From positions 248,001 through 312,000 of the forward strand of contig NZ_BDBE01000029.1 in NCBI RefSeq assembly GCF_001612825.1: 64,000 nucleotides of DNA, read 5' to 3'. The translations under genes were made by a program, and so were the position numbers. Shown here piece by piece: positions 16,035-25,554 of the stretch. Under the pieces are notes generated by a model, which was not told the origin of the DNA, made no database searches, and saw only the letters and a list, made by a program, of their open reading frames with translations. This DNA comes from Nocardia caishijiensis NBRC 108228. Its GTDB lineage: Bacteria > Actinomycetota > Actinomycetes > Mycobacteriales > Mycobacteriaceae. Numbering within the stretch: the stretch's first letter is position 1; every line of letters begins with the position of its first letter.

Positions 16035-16050
16035 TAGTCCATATGTTCGA
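16035..16050 (+). promoter_or_regulatory. SOS-box-like site 2 (LexA type)
   Basis: TAGTCCATATGTTCGA matches 13 of 16 bases of the LexA palindrome and shares CATATGTTCGA exactly with site 1 at a 16-bp period. Two abutting copies 20-50 bp from the start codon look like a two-site operator. The repressor could be LexA or a dedicated regulator with the same half-site. Confidence 0.45.
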
Positions 16051-16069
16051 GTGACGCGGAAGGCGCGAG

Positions 16070-18535
16070 ATGTCCGACGATCGGTCGATCGAGAATGCCG
16101 ATACCGAGATCACGGCGCTCGCCAAGCAGGTCGCCACCGCCAGGGACAAGCTGCCGCTGCAACACGACACGGCACTCTACGAAGCGCTGTCGGAAAACGA
16201 GATCCGCGCCGAACGCGAACTGGCCGAATGGATTCGGGCCCAGCGTCGCAAACAGCGGCGCCTCGCCGTCGTCGACGAGCTCGCCGCCGAGAAACGTGAC
16301 CGTCGCACGGGTGCGCTGATCCGGCGCACCGACGAAGCCGACGCCCGTTGGCACCGCAAAGCACTGGCCGCGCGACGCCGGGTGTCGAGCGCCGATGCCC
16401 GGCTCGCCCAGCTCTACCGCCGCGCCGAATGGTCATCGCGAGCACTGATCGGCGTGGTGCTGCTCGGCATGGTGTGGGCCGGGGTGAATGTGCAGCACAA
16501 CCTCGTGCCGAGCGGGGACATGAGCGACCCGCTGTACTGGCTCAGCTTCGGCATCGAGGCGATGATCTCGATCCCGATCATCGTCATCATGACCGCCGCG
16601 ACGACCGCTGCCCGCTGGGGGCGCGAACTCGAGCGCGGCAAGGTCATCGTGTTCGAACTCGCCCTGCTCGGCACCACCGTCGCCCTCAACGCCGGGCCGC
16701 ACCTGGCGGCGGGCGCCTGGGGCCGTGCGGCGGAGTACTCGATCGCACCGGTGATGGTCGGGGTCGTGATCTGGCTGCACGCCTGGGTTTCGGCGCGGTA
16801 CGCGATGTTGATCGAGAGCGCGTCGGTGGAGCTGCCGGGCGACTACTCCTCGGTTGACCGGGTGAATGCTGTAGCTACCCGGCAGGATTCGGTGTCGGCG
16901 ATGGACAGCGGTCACGTCTCGGGTGCGGCGGTGCTCGCTGGTGCGGCTATGTCTGTGAACGGCTCTGGTTCGAGCCAGGATGCGGCGTTGGTTTCGAAGG
17001 GCCCAGCCGATGACACTGGACTCGCCGCGAAGTCGTCACCCGACGCGGGTCTGGCCGACGGTACCCAGCATGCCCACGAAACTCCGCCCCGCGGCGCCAC
17101 ACACCTCGGCCACGCTGATGCCCTCGCCGCCCGAGCCACTCACGGCACCGGACGTGACGACACCGTGCACAACAGCGATTCCCGGCTCAGCAATACTGAT
17201 TCGCCCTCCGCACGTACCGCTCACGACATCGGTGCCGGAGACGAGACCGTGTACGACGGCGATACCCGGCTCGGCCGTGCGGATTCGCCCATCCCACGAG
17301 TTGATCACTACATCGACGCCCGAAACAATGAGACCGCGCACGACGGCGACGGGTGCCTCGGCGACGACGCCGGTGACAAGGGCGCACGGCTCGGCAGGAG
17401 TACCGCGCACGCTGCCGAAACCATGGTCGATGGCGATGCTCGGCGCGACTTCGAGGCCGCGCCCAGTGACGAGGTGACCCACGACGAGAGCACTCAGCAC
17501 AGCGACGCGGTGCGCAACGACAGCCATGCCTCCGGCTCAACGGCTGCCATCGACAACGTGGCGCCGGTGACCGGTCACCGCACCACCGTGCGCCGTGCGG
17601 TGACCGAAAAGCACACCGCCCCGGGCACTCTCGAACTCATCCACCGCGCCGCCGCCGACCACCGCCGCAACGGCCACACCGACACCAACCGTGCCACTCC
17701 CTCGTTGCGGCGAATACCCGTCACCGCCGCCGCCCAGCCCACTCCCGGCGACTCGACCGGCACCGACCCCGTTCCCGAGGCGACGGCACACGCCGACACC
17801 GTCGCCCGTGACCACAACGGCGACACGTCTGCCCCCACTCCGGCGGTAGCGCAACACAATTCACCGGCCCCCGCCGACGAGCCCGAACAGCTCACCCTCA
17901 CCACGGAGCCAGCCGAGCAGATGCTGCTCGAGACCGACCCCGCCCCGATTACCGCACCCACCGCGCACGTTCGCGAAGCCGAACCGGCCGCACGGCTCGA
18001 GTCGCCCGCCCAGAATCCCGAGCCAGCCACACGCATCGACCCGCTCGCCCACAAGTCCGGCCCAGCCGCACAGGTGGGGTCCGCACAAGAGCCCGAGCCG
18101 ACCGCACAGGTCGCGCCGACTGCCCGAAAGCCCATGTCGGCCGCACAGGAACCGCTCGCCCGACAGTCCGAATCAGTCGAGTCGCCCGCCGAAGACGCTG
18201 AGCCCGTAGCGCCGATCGCCCTGTCGGCCGACAGCTCAGCGGGCGACGAGCCGCTCACCGCCCTGGACTCCGCACCCGAGGAGGACCTCCTCGAAGACAA
18301 CCCCATCGACGACTTCGACTACGACGACACCGAGGTCCGCGCTCTCGCCCGCCGCATCGCCACCCACAGCCCCCTGCGCCTGACTCTCGAACAGATCGAG
18401 GAGATCCTCGAACTCACCGACCAGTCATGGTCAGCCCGCAGCATCGGCGCCGAGGTAGGCGTCCCCGGTAAAACCGTCACCAATGTCGTCGAATTCGCCC
18501 GAAAGATCCGCCACCCCTACGCCTTCACCGGCTGA
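16070..18535 (+). CDS. Large membrane protein with repeat-rich linker and C-terminal HTH-like domain
   Basis: 821 aa from an ATG with GGAAGG upstream. Residues 1-120 are highly charged and probably coiled coil. Four hydrophobic segments follow at about 123-145, 155-182, 190-212 and 222-246 (for example ALIGVVLLGMVWAGV and SIAPVMVGVVIWLHAWV). Residues 265-730 are low-complexity, Asp/His/Thr/Ala/Pro-rich, with imperfect repeats. The last 70 residues are acidic then folded: LRLTLEQIEEILELTDQSWS and IGAEVGVPGKTVTNVVEFA look like a helix-turn-helix. The membrane part resembles DUF2637-like proteins found near conjugation genes of actinomycete mobile elements, an inference only. The architecture suggests a membrane-tethered DNA- or protein-binding factor. 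Function unknown. The two SOS-box-like sites upstream suggest damage-linked control. Confidence 0.7.
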   Translation: MSDDRSIENADTEITALAKQVATARDKLPLQHDTALYEALSENEIRAERELAEWIRAQRRKQRRLAVVDELAAEKRDRRTGALIRRTDEADARWHRKALAARRRVSSADARLAQLYRRAEWSSRALIGVVLLGMVWAGVNVQHNLVPSGDMSDPLYWLSFGIEAMISIPIIVIMTAATTAARWGRELERGKVIVFELALLGTTVALNAGPHLAAGAWGRAAEYSIAPVMVGVVIWLHAWVSARYAMLIESASVELPGDYSSVDRVNAVATRQDSVSAMDSGHVSGAAVLAGAAMSVNGSGSSQDAALVSKGPADDTGLAAKSSPDAGLADGTQHAHETPPRGATHLGHADALAARATHGTGRDDTVHNSDSRLSNTDSPSARTAHDIGAGDETVYDGDTRLGRADSPIPRVDHYIDARNNETAHDGDGCLGDDAGDKGARLGRSTAHAAETMVDGDARRDFEAAPSDEVTHDESTQHSDAVRNDSHASGSTAAIDNVAPVTGHRTTVRRAVTEKHTAPGTLELIHRAAADHRRNGHTDTNRATPSLRRIPVTAAAQPTPGDSTGTDPVPEATAHADTVARDHNGDTSAPTPAVAQHNSPAPADEPEQLTLTTEPAEQMLLETDPAPITAPTAHVREAEPAARLESPAQNPEPATRIDPLAHKSGPAAQVGSAQEPEPTAQVAPTARKPMSAAQEPLARQSESVESPAEDAEPVAPIALSADSSAGDEPLTALDSAPEEDLLEDNPIDDFDYDDTEVRALARRIATHSPLRLTLEQIEEILELTDQSWSARSIGAEVGVPGKTVTNVVEFARKIRHPYAFTG
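17136..17370 (+). repeat. Imperfect 26-28 residue repeats in the linker of the 821-aa protein
   Basis: Three consecutive degenerate copies of a T-x-H-x(2)-G...DET-x-x-x-DGD-x-x-LG-x-x-DSP pattern are visible in the translation, roughly 80 bp each. They suggest expansion by slippage or unequal recombination. A Pro/Glu/Ala-rich region with its own loose periodicity follows at about 17940-18200. Confidence 0.5.
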
Positions 18536-18559
18536 GGGCACACTCGATCGCTCAGTCGG
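18528..18559. terminator. Hairpin between the 821-aa gene and vapC
   Basis: CCGGCTGAG (18528-18536) pairs with CTCAGTCGG (18551-18559) with one G-T pair around a 14-base loop, spanning the stop codons of two convergent genes. It could end transcription in both directions. No T-run, so strength is doubtful. Confidence 0.4.
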
Positions 18560-18989
18560 CGTCGTCCGGAAGCACACGAAATGCCGGGTAGCCGTTGAGA
18601 GGTCGGAGTGCGCGAAGATCGCGACGGTCCAGTGAGAGGATCGCGTCTGTATCGAACTCGGCCGCCAGGACCACACAGACGGCGTCGACGAGGTCGAGAT
18701 CGAGGCCATCGTAGTTCGCACGAACCTTTATTGATGTCGCAAGCTGGATGGCATCCACCTCCGCGAGGACGATACGCGACGAAGCGACGCGCTCGGCGAG
18801 TAGCTCGATGATGCGATCAGCAACCTTGCGACCCGCGCGAACGCTCGCGACGTGATGCACCTCGGTCAACGCCATAGGACTCACCACAAGCGCACTCGCT
18901 GAATCCGCCGCGCGGCGCACAGCGAAGTGCTCAGGGTCGGAGCGGTTGAACATGGCGAGCATGCCGGAAGTATCGGCGACGACGATCAT
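18552..18989 (-). CDS. VapC-like PIN-domain RNase toxin
   Basis: 145 aa. Acidic residues expected for the PIN active site are present: D6 in MIVVADTSGML, an acid in SPMALTEVHHV (about 43), D in LDLDLVDAVCVVLA (about 101) and D in AILSLDRRDLRAL (about 119). VapC toxins are Mg2+-dependent RNases that cut tRNA or rRNA. The start overlaps the vapB stop by 4 bp (ATGA), the usual coupled layout. The pair sits just after the S10 operon terminator on the same strand. Confidence 0.9.
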   Translation of the reverse strand: MIVVADTSGMLAMFNRSDPEHFAVRRAADSASALVVSPMALTEVHHVASVRAGRKVADRIIELLAERVASSRIVLAEVDAIQLATSIKVRANYDGLDLDLVDAVCVVLAAEFDTDAILSLDRRDLRALRPLNGYPAFRVLPDDAD

Positions 18990-19210
18990 GCGGACCGGTT
19001 CATTACATCGCGAATATCGTCCTTGCTGATGGGCCCACCCAGGTCGAACGTCTCATCATCCGTCAACAGCGGTGTGTCCCACACACGATTCCGCAGAAGA
19101 TAGGCCCTCAGCGCATCGCGCATGATCTCGTTCTTGGAGCGACCTTCACCGTCGGCCTGAGCTGCCAACGCCGCTTCTTCGTCATCGGTCAGCCGCATCG
19201 TCCATGCCAT
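18986..19210 (-). CDS. VapB-like ribbon-helix-helix antitoxin
   Basis: 74 aa. The N-terminus (TMRLTDDEEAALAAQADGEG and RSKNEIMRDALRAYLL) is a classic ribbon-helix-helix DNA-binding fold. The acidic C-terminus (LLTDDETFDLGGPISKDD) would bind and block VapC. It should bind its own promoter, which lies in 19211-19254 between the S10 terminator and its start. ATG 19198 in the same frame is an alternative start. Confidence 0.9.
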   Translation of the reverse strand: MAWTMRLTDDEEAALAAQADGEGRSKNEIMRDALRAYLLRNRVWDTPLLTDDETFDLGGPISKDDIRDVMNRSA

Positions 19211-19254
19211 CAGCCCATGGTATCAAGCATGACACCAGGCAGGCCACGGAAACG

Positions 19255-19292
19255 ACGAAGGCCCGCTTCCCCAGCGGGAAACGGGCCTTCGT
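19255..19292 (-). terminator. Terminator of the S10 ribosomal operon
   Basis: ACGAAGGCCCG (19255-19265) pairs perfectly with CGGGCCTTCGT (19282-19292), and inner bases (TTCCC/GGGAA) extend the stem. On the minus strand it is followed by TCGTTTCC, a short T-containing tail. It lies 31 bp after the rpsQ stop and separates the operon from vapBC. Confidence 0.85.
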
Positions 19293-19323
19293 GGCAACGA
19301 TCTCGATAGACCGAGGAGGGACC

Positions 19324-19593
19324 TTACTTGGCCTTCTCCAGGACCTCGACCAGACGCCAGCGCTTGGTGGCCGACAGCGGACGGGTCTCCATCAGCTGAA
19401 CGCGGTCGCCGACACCGGCGATCTCGTTCTCGTCATGCGCCTTCACCTTGGAGGTGGTGCGAATGATCTTGCCGTAGAGCGGGTGCCGGTGACGGTCTTC
19501 CAGCTCGACGACGATCGTCTTGTTCATCTTGTCCGAGACGACGTAGCCGCTACGTACCTTGCGGCTGCCGCGCTCTTCGGTGTTCTCGCTCAT
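19324..19593 (-). CDS. rpsQ: 30S ribosomal protein S17
   Basis: 89 aa with the S17 OB-fold core: [58 protein letters not shown]. It binds 16S rRNA early in 30S assembly. It is the last gene of this operon; its ATG overlaps the rpmC stop by 4 bp, and a strong hairpin follows. Confidence 0.98.
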   Translation of the reverse strand: MSENTEERGSRKVRSGYVVSDKMNKTIVVELEDRHRHPLYGKIIRTTSKVKAHDENEIAGVGDRVQLMETRPLSATKRWRLVEVLEKAK

Positions 19594-19829
19594 GCCGCAT
19601 CTCCCTTGCCAGCGGGCGCCGTGGCCAGGCCGAGCTCGCGCTCACGCATGACCGTGTAAATGCGCGCGATCTCGTGGCGGACAACGCGCAGACGACGGTT
19701 GTTGTCGAGCTGACCCGTCGCCATCTGGAAGCGCAGGTTGAACAGCTCTTCCTTCGACTCGCGCAGTTTGGCCACGAGCTCTTCTTCGTTGAGCTCGCGG
19801 AGCTCTGCGGCCGGTGTTCCGGTAGCCAT
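19590..19829 (-). CDS. rpmC: 50S ribosomal protein L29
   Basis: 79 aa from the ATG at 19829, which shares one base with the rplP stop. The coiled-coil L29 core is clear: [39 protein letters not shown] and [16 protein letters not shown]. In-frame codons upstream to 19862 belong to the rplP region and are not used. L29 sits at the peptide exit of the 50S subunit. Confidence 0.97.
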   Translation of the reverse strand: MATGTPAAELRELNEEELVAKLRESKEELFNLRFQMATGQLDNNRRLRVVRHEIARIYTVMRERELGLATAPAGKGDAA

Positions 19830-20245
19830 CAGAACTGCTCCTCCCTGGTCACGATCCTGCACTTCATGGGGAGCTTGTGCATCGCGCGGCGCAGGGCCTC
19901 ACGAGCGGTCTCCTCGTTGGGGTAAGACATCTCGAACATGACCCGACCGGGCTTCACGTTCGCGACCCACCACTCCGGCGAACCCTTACCGGAACCCATG
20001 CGGGTCTCGGCAGGCTTCTTGGTGAGCGGGCGGTCGGGGTAGATGTTGATCCAGATCTTGCCGCCACGCTTGATGTGGCGGGTCATCGCGATACGCGCCG
20101 ACTCGATCTGACGGTTGGTGACGTAGGCAGGCTCGAGAGCCTGGATGCCGTAATCACCGAACGCCACCGCGGTGCCGCCCTTGGACATGCCGGAGCGACT
20201 GGGGTGGTGCTGCTTGCGGTGCTTGACCCGACGGGGCATCAGCAT
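19829..20245 (-). CDS. rplP: 50S ribosomal protein L16
   Basis: 138 aa, the standard length. Starts [19 protein letters not shown], with [31 protein letters not shown], and [20 protein letters not shown]16 shapes the A-site region of 23S rRNA. It lies 3 bp downstream of rpsC. Confidence 0.98.
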   Translation of the reverse strand: MLMPRRVKHRKQHHPSRSGMSKGGTAVAFGDYGIQALEPAYVTNRQIESARIAMTRHIKRGGKIWINIYPDRPLTKKPAETRMGSGKGSPEWWVANVKPGRVMFEMSYPNEETAREALRRAMHKLPMKCRIVTREEQF

Positions 20246-20248
20246 GCG

Positions 20249-21043
<795 letters not shown>

Positions 21044-21457
21044 TTACTTTGCCCCTCCCTTCCGGCGGCTACGAGTGGCAGCGCCGGCAGTGGGCACGCT
21101 CTCGACCTCGATGGTGATGTGGCTGGTGCGCTTGCGGATCCGGAACGCGCGGCCCTGGGCCCGCGGCTGGAAACGCTTCATGGTGGCACCCTCGTCGACG
21201 AACGCAGTCGAGATGACCAGGGTGGCCGGGTTGAGGCCGAGGTTGTTCTCGGCGTTCGCCGCGGCCGAAGCCACGACCTTGGCCACCGGCTCGCTGGCGG
21301 CCTGCGGGGCGAACCGCAGGATGGCCAGCGCGTCCTCGACACGCTTGCCGCGGACCATGTCCACGACGCGACGCGCCTTCATCGGGGTGACCCGCACATG
21401 CTTAGCGGTCGCGCGGGCAGTCGGGTTCTGAACCGTTTCGGTGTTGGTTTCAGTCAT
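21044..21457 (-). CDS. rplV: 50S ribosomal protein L22
   Basis: 137 aa: [39 protein letters not shown], and the exit-tunnel hairpin region [21 protein letters not shown]- and C-terminal tails are slightly extended as in other actinobacteria. Start overlaps the rpsS stop by 4 bp. Confidence 0.98.
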   Translation of the reverse strand: MTETNTETVQNPTARATAKHVRVTPMKARRVVDMVRGKRVEDALAILRFAPQAASEPVAKVVASAAANAENNLGLNPATLVISTAFVDEGATMKRFQPRAQGRAFRIRKRTSHITIEVESVPTAGAATRSRRKGGAK

Positions 21458-21735
21458 CGCCGCTTGCTCTTCCGGTCGTCCTTGACGTGGCTCTTGAACG
21501 TCCTGGTCGGCGCGAACTCACCGAGCTTGTGGCCGACCATGTTGTCCGAGACAAACACCGGGACATGCTTGCGACCGTCGTGGACGGCGAAAGTGTGGCC
21601 GATGAAATCGGGAATGATGGTCGAGCGACGCGACCAGGTCTTGATGACCTGCTTGGTGCCCTTTTCGTTCTGGACGTCCACCTTCTTCAGGAGGTGGTCG
21701 TCGACGAACGGGCCCTTCTTGAGGCTGCGTGGCAT
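21454..21735 (-). CDS. rpsS: 30S ribosomal protein S19
   Basis: 93 aa: [60 protein letters not shown]. Normal length; S19 contacts the A-site tRNA and the 50S bridge. It lies 15 bp after rplB. Confidence 0.98.
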   Translation of the reverse strand: MPRSLKKGPFVDDHLLKKVDVQNEKGTKQVIKTWSRRSTIIPDFIGHTFAVHDGRKHVPVFVSDNMVGHKLGEFAPTRTFKSHVKDDRKSKRR

Positions 21736-21750
21736 TTCTTACCTCCTCCT

Positions 21751-22587
21751 TTAGCGCTTCTTGCCGGTCTTGCGACGGCGGACGATGAGCTTGTCGCTCG
21801 GACGGTTGGGCTTGCGGGTACGGCCCTCAGGCTGGCCCCACGGGGAGACCGGGTGGCGACCACCGGAGGTCTTACCCTCACCACCACCGTGCGGGTGGTC
21901 GACCGGGTTCATGACGACACCACGGACGGTAGGACGACGGCCCTTCCAGCGCATACGGCCGGCCTTGCCCCAGTTGATGTTCGACTGCTCGGCGTTGCCG
22001 ACCTCGCCGACGGTGGCGCGGCAGCGCACGTCGACACGGCGGATTTCACCGGAGGGCATACGCAGGGTCGCGTACGGCCCTTCCTTGCCAAGCAGCTGGA
22101 TGCTCATGCCTGCGGCACGGGCCATCTTGGCGCCACCGCCCGGACGCAGCTCCACGTTGTGGATCGTGGTACCGGTCGGGATGTTGCGCAGCGGCAGGTT
22201 GTTGCCCGGCTTGATGTCGGCCGTGGGGCCGGACTCGATCGGGCTGCCCTGCTTGATGCCCTTCGGCGCGATGATGTAGCGCTTCTCGCCATCAGCAAAA
22301 TGCAGGAGTGCAATATTCGCGGTGCGGTTGGGGTCGTACTCGATGTGCGCGACCTTGGCCGGGATGCCGTCCTTGTCGAGGCGACGGAAGTCGATGACGC
22401 GGTAGGCACGCTTGTGACCGCCACCGCGGTGACGCGTGGTGATGCGACCGTGCGCGTTACGACCACCGGACTTGGTGAGCGGGCGCAGCAGCGACTTCTC
22501 CGGCGTCGACCGGGTGATCTCGGCGAAGTCCGAGACACTCGAGCCACGACGGCCCGGTGTAGTCGGCTTGTATTTACGGATTGCCAT
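21751..22587 (-). CDS. rplB: 50S ribosomal protein L2
   Basis: 278 aa: [35 protein letters not shown], and the C-terminal block [20 protein letters not shown] carrying the conserved His close to the peptidyl-transferase centre. Normal length. Separated from rplW by 33 bp. Confidence 0.98.
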   Translation of the reverse strand: MAIRKYKPTTPGRRGSSVSDFAEITRSTPEKSLLRPLTKSGGRNAHGRITTRHRGGGHKRAYRVIDFRRLDKDGIPAKVAHIEYDPNRTANIALLHFADGEKRYIIAPKGIKQGSPIESGPTADIKPGNNLPLRNIPTGTTIHNVELRPGGGAKMARAAGMSIQLLGKEGPYATLRMPSGEIRRVDVRCRATVGEVGNAEQSNINWGKAGRMRWKGRRPTVRGVVMNPVDHPHGGGEGKTSGGRHPVSPWGQPEGRTRKPNRPSDKLIVRRRKTGKKR

Positions 22588-22620
22588 GAGTTCTTCTCTG
22601 CTTTCTGGATCGCCAGCCGC

Positions 22621-22926
22621 TTACGCGACCGGGCCTCCGAAGATCTCGATGGGCTTGCTGTCGGCCGAGATGGTCACGAGCGCGCGCTTGGTGTCCTTGC
22701 GCTTGCCGTAACCGAAGCGGGTCCGCTTGCGCTTGCCCTGACGGTTGGCGGTGTTGACGCTGGTGACCTTGACACCGAAGACCTTCTCGACGGCGATCTT
22801 GATCTGCGTCTTGTTCGAATCCGGGTGCACCAGGAAGGTGTAGGTACCTTCCTCGATCAGTCCGTAGGACTTCTCCGAGATGACCGGTGCGAGCAGGATG
22901 TCGCGGGGGTCGGCGATGGTGCTCAC
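22621..22926 (-). CDS. rplW: 50S ribosomal protein L23
   Basis: 101 aa from the GTG at 22926, whose GTGA overlaps the rplD stop by 4 bp. Core: [40 protein letters not shown] and [21 protein letters not shown]23 is the exit-tunnel docking site for trigger factor and SRP. In-frame codons up to 23082 lie inside rplD and are not used. Confidence 0.97.
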   Translation of the reverse strand: MSTIADPRDILLAPVISEKSYGLIEEGTYTFLVHPDSNKTQIKIAVEKVFGVKVTSVNTANRQGKRKRTRFGYGKRKDTKRALVTISADSKPIEIFGGPVA

Positions 22927-23597
22927 TTGCTCTCCTCCTGGGCCGCCTCGGCGGGACCGTGAACGAACGCGTTCAGGGCCTCGACGCTGAACACCAGTTC
23001 GTCGCTGTTGAGGACGTCGTAGGTGTTGAGCTGATCCGGGGCGATCGGCAGCACGTTCTGCAGGTTCGCCACGCTCTTCCACGCGGCGACGTCCTCGCGA
23101 CCGACGACGACGAGGAACTTCTTGCGGTCCGACAGCTCGGACAGGAAGCTCTTCGCGGCCTTGGTCGACGGGGTCTGACCCGAGACCAGTTCGGTGATCA
23201 CGTGGATGCGCTCGTTGCGGGCCCGGTCGGAGAGGGCACCGCGCAGGGCGGCGGCCTTCATCTTCTTGGGGGTCCGCTGGCTGTAGTCGCGCGGCTGCGG
23301 GCCGTGGACGGTGCCACCACCGGCGAACTGCGGCGCACGGGTCGAACCCTGGCGGGCGCGGCCGGTGCCCTTCTGGCGGTACGGCTTCTTGCCACCACCA
23401 CGGACCTCACCACGAGTCTTCGTGGCGTGGGTGCCCTGGCGAGCGGCGGCCAGCTGCGCGATGACGACCTGGTGCATCAGCGCGACGTTGGCGGTCACGT
23501 CGAAGATCTCCGCGGGGAGGTCGACGGTGCCTTCGGTCTTGCCGCCTGCAGCCTTAACGGTCAGCGTCAGGTTGGCCTTCTTCTCGAGGCTGGTCAT
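22923..23597 (-). CDS. rplD: 50S ribosomal protein L4
   Basis: 224 aa with the tunnel loop [20 protein letters not shown] and [20 protein letters not shown], plus the globular core [18 protein letters not shown]. In enteric bacteria L4 represses its own operon through the S10 leader; whether that holds here is unknown. ATG overlaps the rplC stop by 4 bp. Confidence 0.98.
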   Translation of the reverse strand: MTSLEKKANLTLTVKAAGGKTEGTVDLPAEIFDVTANVALMHQVVIAQLAAARQGTHATKTRGEVRGGGKKPYRQKGTGRARQGSTRAPQFAGGGTVHGPQPRDYSQRTPKKMKAAALRGALSDRARNERIHVITELVSGQTPSTKAAKSFLSELSDRKKFLVVVGREDVAAWKSVANLQNVLPIAPDQLNTYDVLNSDELVFSVEALNAFVHGPAEAAQEESK

Positions 23598-24259
23598 GCG
23601 TGCGCACCACCCTTCACGGCGCTCTTGACGATCACGACGTTGCCCTTGCGGCCCGGGATGGCACCCTTGACCAGGAGCAGGCCGTTCTCGGCGTCGACCT
23701 TGTGAACCGACAGGTTCTGCGTGGTCACGCGGTCGTTACCCATACGGCCCGACATGCGCATGCCCTTGAACACGCGGCCGGGAGTGGCACAGCCACCGAT
23801 GGAACCCGGGCGACGGTGCACAGCCTGCGCACCGTGCGAGGCACCCTGGCCCTTGAAGCCGTGACGCTTCATGGTGCCTGCGAAGCCTTTGCCCTTGCTG
23901 ATTCCGGTCACGTCGACGTAGGTGCCCTCTTCGAAGACGTCGGCGGAGAGCTCCTGGCCGATCTCGAAGGTGGAGGCATCCGCGACGCGGATCTCGGTGA
24001 CGTGGCGGCGCGGGGTGACACCGGCCTTGGCGAACTGGCCGGCGTCCGGCTTGTTCACCTTGCGCGGGTCGATGGCGCCGAAAGCGATCTGGACGGCCGA
24101 GTAGCCGTCGCGCTCCACGGTGCGGATCTGGGTGACCACGTTCGGGCCCGCCTTGATGACGGTGACCGGGACGACGCGGTTCTTCTCGTCGAAGACCTGG
24201 GTCATGCCGAGCTTGGTGCCCAGGATGCCGGCCGCGGGCCGGTTCTTGTTGTCAGTCAT
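23594..24259 (-). CDS. rplC: 50S ribosomal protein L3
   Basis: 221 aa from ATG 24259 (GGGGA 8 bases upstream); a GTG at 24277 overlapping rpsJ is the alternative. Core: [40 protein letters not shown] (the central extension near the active centre) and [20 protein letters not shown]. Normal length. Confidence 0.97.
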   Translation of the reverse strand: MTDNKNRPAAGILGTKLGMTQVFDEKNRVVPVTVIKAGPNVVTQIRTVERDGYSAVQIAFGAIDPRKVNKPDAGQFAKAGVTPRRHVTEIRVADASTFEIGQELSADVFEEGTYVDVTGISKGKGFAGTMKRHGFKGQGASHGAQAVHRRPGSIGGCATPGRVFKGMRMSGRMGNDRVTTQNLSVHKVDAENGLLLVKGAIPGRKGNVVIVKSAVKGGAHA

Positions 24260-24273
24260 TTCTCGAGTCCCCG

Positions 24274-24579
24274 TCACTGGATGTTGACGTCGACGCTGGC
24301 CGGCAGATCGATGCGCATGAGCGCGTCGACCGTCTTCGGCGTCGGGTCGAGGATGTCGATGAGGCGCTTGTGCGTACGCATCTCGAAGTGTTCGCGCGAG
24401 TCCTTGTACTTGTGCGGCGAACGGATGACGCAGTACACGTTCTTCTCGGTGGGCAACGGCACAGGCCCGACCACACGGGCGCCGGTGCGGGTCACCGTCT
24501 CCACGATCTTGCGCGCAGACGCGTCGATCGCCTCGTGGTCATAGGCCTTGAGCCTGATGCGGATCTTTTGTCCCGCCAC
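24274..24579 (-). CDS. rpsJ: 30S ribosomal protein S10
   Basis: 101 aa: [37 protein letters not shown] and [20 protein letters not shown]. First gene of the operon, starting with GTG at 24579 and with AGGA about 9 bases upstream. S10 also pairs with NusB/NusG in antitermination. A 5' leader of roughly 290 bases is likely. Confidence 0.98.
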   Translation of the reverse strand: MAGQKIRIRLKAYDHEAIDASARKIVETVTRTGARVVGPVPLPTEKNVYCVIRSPHKYKDSREHFEMRTHKRLIDILDPTPKTVDALMRIDLPASVDVNIQ

Positions 24580-25001
24580 GCTAAGTGTCCTTTTCTCCGC
24601 TTTCCTTCGTGGTCACAGGAGCAAGCTCCCGCACCACCCTCATTTGCACAGCCCGAACACACGTGAGGTTTCGAGATCGCCACCGGGCACCGCCCAGTCC
24701 TCGCCGCTGTTCATCTGTCATGGTTCTCCGGTCCACGCGGTCGGGCGTGTCGCCCTTTTTGCTACAACGTGGTCCCGAACGTATCCACACCGGCGAACCG
24801 GTGGGATACACAACTGCTGCCTGCCCTGCTCGACCCGTCGGCCCCGAAGAGCGACGATCCTGCGCAAGGCAACCCGAACAGTATGCACCATGCCGACAAG
24901 GCTCTTCAAATCGGGGGGCATGAGGCATCGGTCACTGATCGGACTGCGCTCGACCATGGTAGCCGGCCGGTCACCGGCGCTGGTCAGGAGGGCTTCCGAC
25001 C
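24580..25001 (-). other. Gene-free region: S10 operon leader and promoter
   Basis: No gene with coding support is visible on either strand. On the minus strand it should hold the S10 leader. At 24781-24809 is a strong stem: GTATCCACACCGG and CCGGTGGGATAC pair, with one bulged A, around a CGAA loop. This hairpin would lie about 200 bases before rpsJ and could be a leader control structure or an upstream terminator. Nothing else was recognised. Confidence 0.5.
24880..24908 (-). promoter_or_regulatory. Candidate promoter of the S10 operon
   Basis: On the minus strand, TTGAAG (24908-24903) and CATACT (24885-24880) are 17-18 bases apart and each matches 4 of 6 sigma-70 consensus positions. The predicted start near 24873 gives a leader of about 290 bases. 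Assigned by eye only. Confidence 0.35.
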
Positions 25002-25023
25002 TATCTTACTTTTCAGTAAGATA
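25002..25023. promoter_or_regulatory. Perfect palindromic operator before the hotdog-protein gene
   Basis: TATCTTACT (25002-25010) and AGTAAGATA (25015-25023) form a perfect 9-bp inverted repeat with a TTTC spacer, AT-rich in a GC-rich region. TAAGAT within the right arm (25017-25022) has -10 character and lies 6 bases before the ATG at 25029, so a bound repressor would cover the promoter and the mRNA would be leaderless. The form (TTACT-N4-AGTAA) resembles TetR- or MarR-family operators. No matching regulator gene is adjacent. Confidence 0.6.
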
Positions 25024-25028
25024 CGGGT

Positions 25029-25505
25029 ATGGCACAGGAAACCGCGACGTACCGCGGCTGGAAGAAGCTGCCCGACAACCGCATCGGGCACGCGCTGTTC
25101 TCACTCGGGATGGTGGCCCGGGTCCCCTACTTCGGCACGGTGCTGCCACAGGTGGTTCGGCTCGAACCGGGACTGTGCGAGGTGACCTCGCCCAAGTGGT
25201 TCGGCATCCACAATCATCTCGGCACCTTCCACGCCATCGCCGCGTGCAATCTGGCCGAGGTGGCGATGGGCATGCTCAGCGAGGCGACGGTGCCGACCAC
25301 CCATCGCTGGATCCCCAAGGCGATGAACGTGCAGTACCTGGCGAAGGCCGAGTCGGGGTTGCGGGCGGTGGCGAGGCTGGCCGAGGTCCCCGATTTCGCG
25401 GCGATCACCCAGGGGCAGGAGCTCACTATCCCGGTGTCGATCTTCGACAAGGACGGCGTCGAGGTGGTGCACGCCGACATCACCACCTGGGTCACCCCCC
25501 GGTAA
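25029..25505 (+). CDS. Hotdog-fold thioesterase-like protein (DUF4442 type)
   Basis: 158 aa. The sequence (LFSLGMVARVPYFGTVLPQV, FGIHNHLGTFHAIAACNLAE, THRWIPKAMNVQYLAKA and a final VVHADITTWVTPR) fits the DUF4442/YiiD-C hotdog group, a presumed acyl-CoA thioesterase family. H-N-H-L-G-T-x-H-A is the expected active-region helix. Substrate unknown. Perfect operator and probable leaderless start imply single-gene repressor control; an ABC transporter operon begins 49 bp downstream. Confidence 0.8.
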   Translation: MAQETATYRGWKKLPDNRIGHALFSLGMVARVPYFGTVLPQVVRLEPGLCEVTSPKWFGIHNHLGTFHAIAACNLAEVAMGMLSEATVPTTHRWIPKAMNVQYLAKAESGLRAVARLAEVPDFAAITQGQELTIPVSIFDKDGVEVVHADITTWVTPR

Positions 25506-25554
25506 TCCCTTGGCCCGGTACGGTTGTGACCACGACGACAGACGGGGAGTTTCG

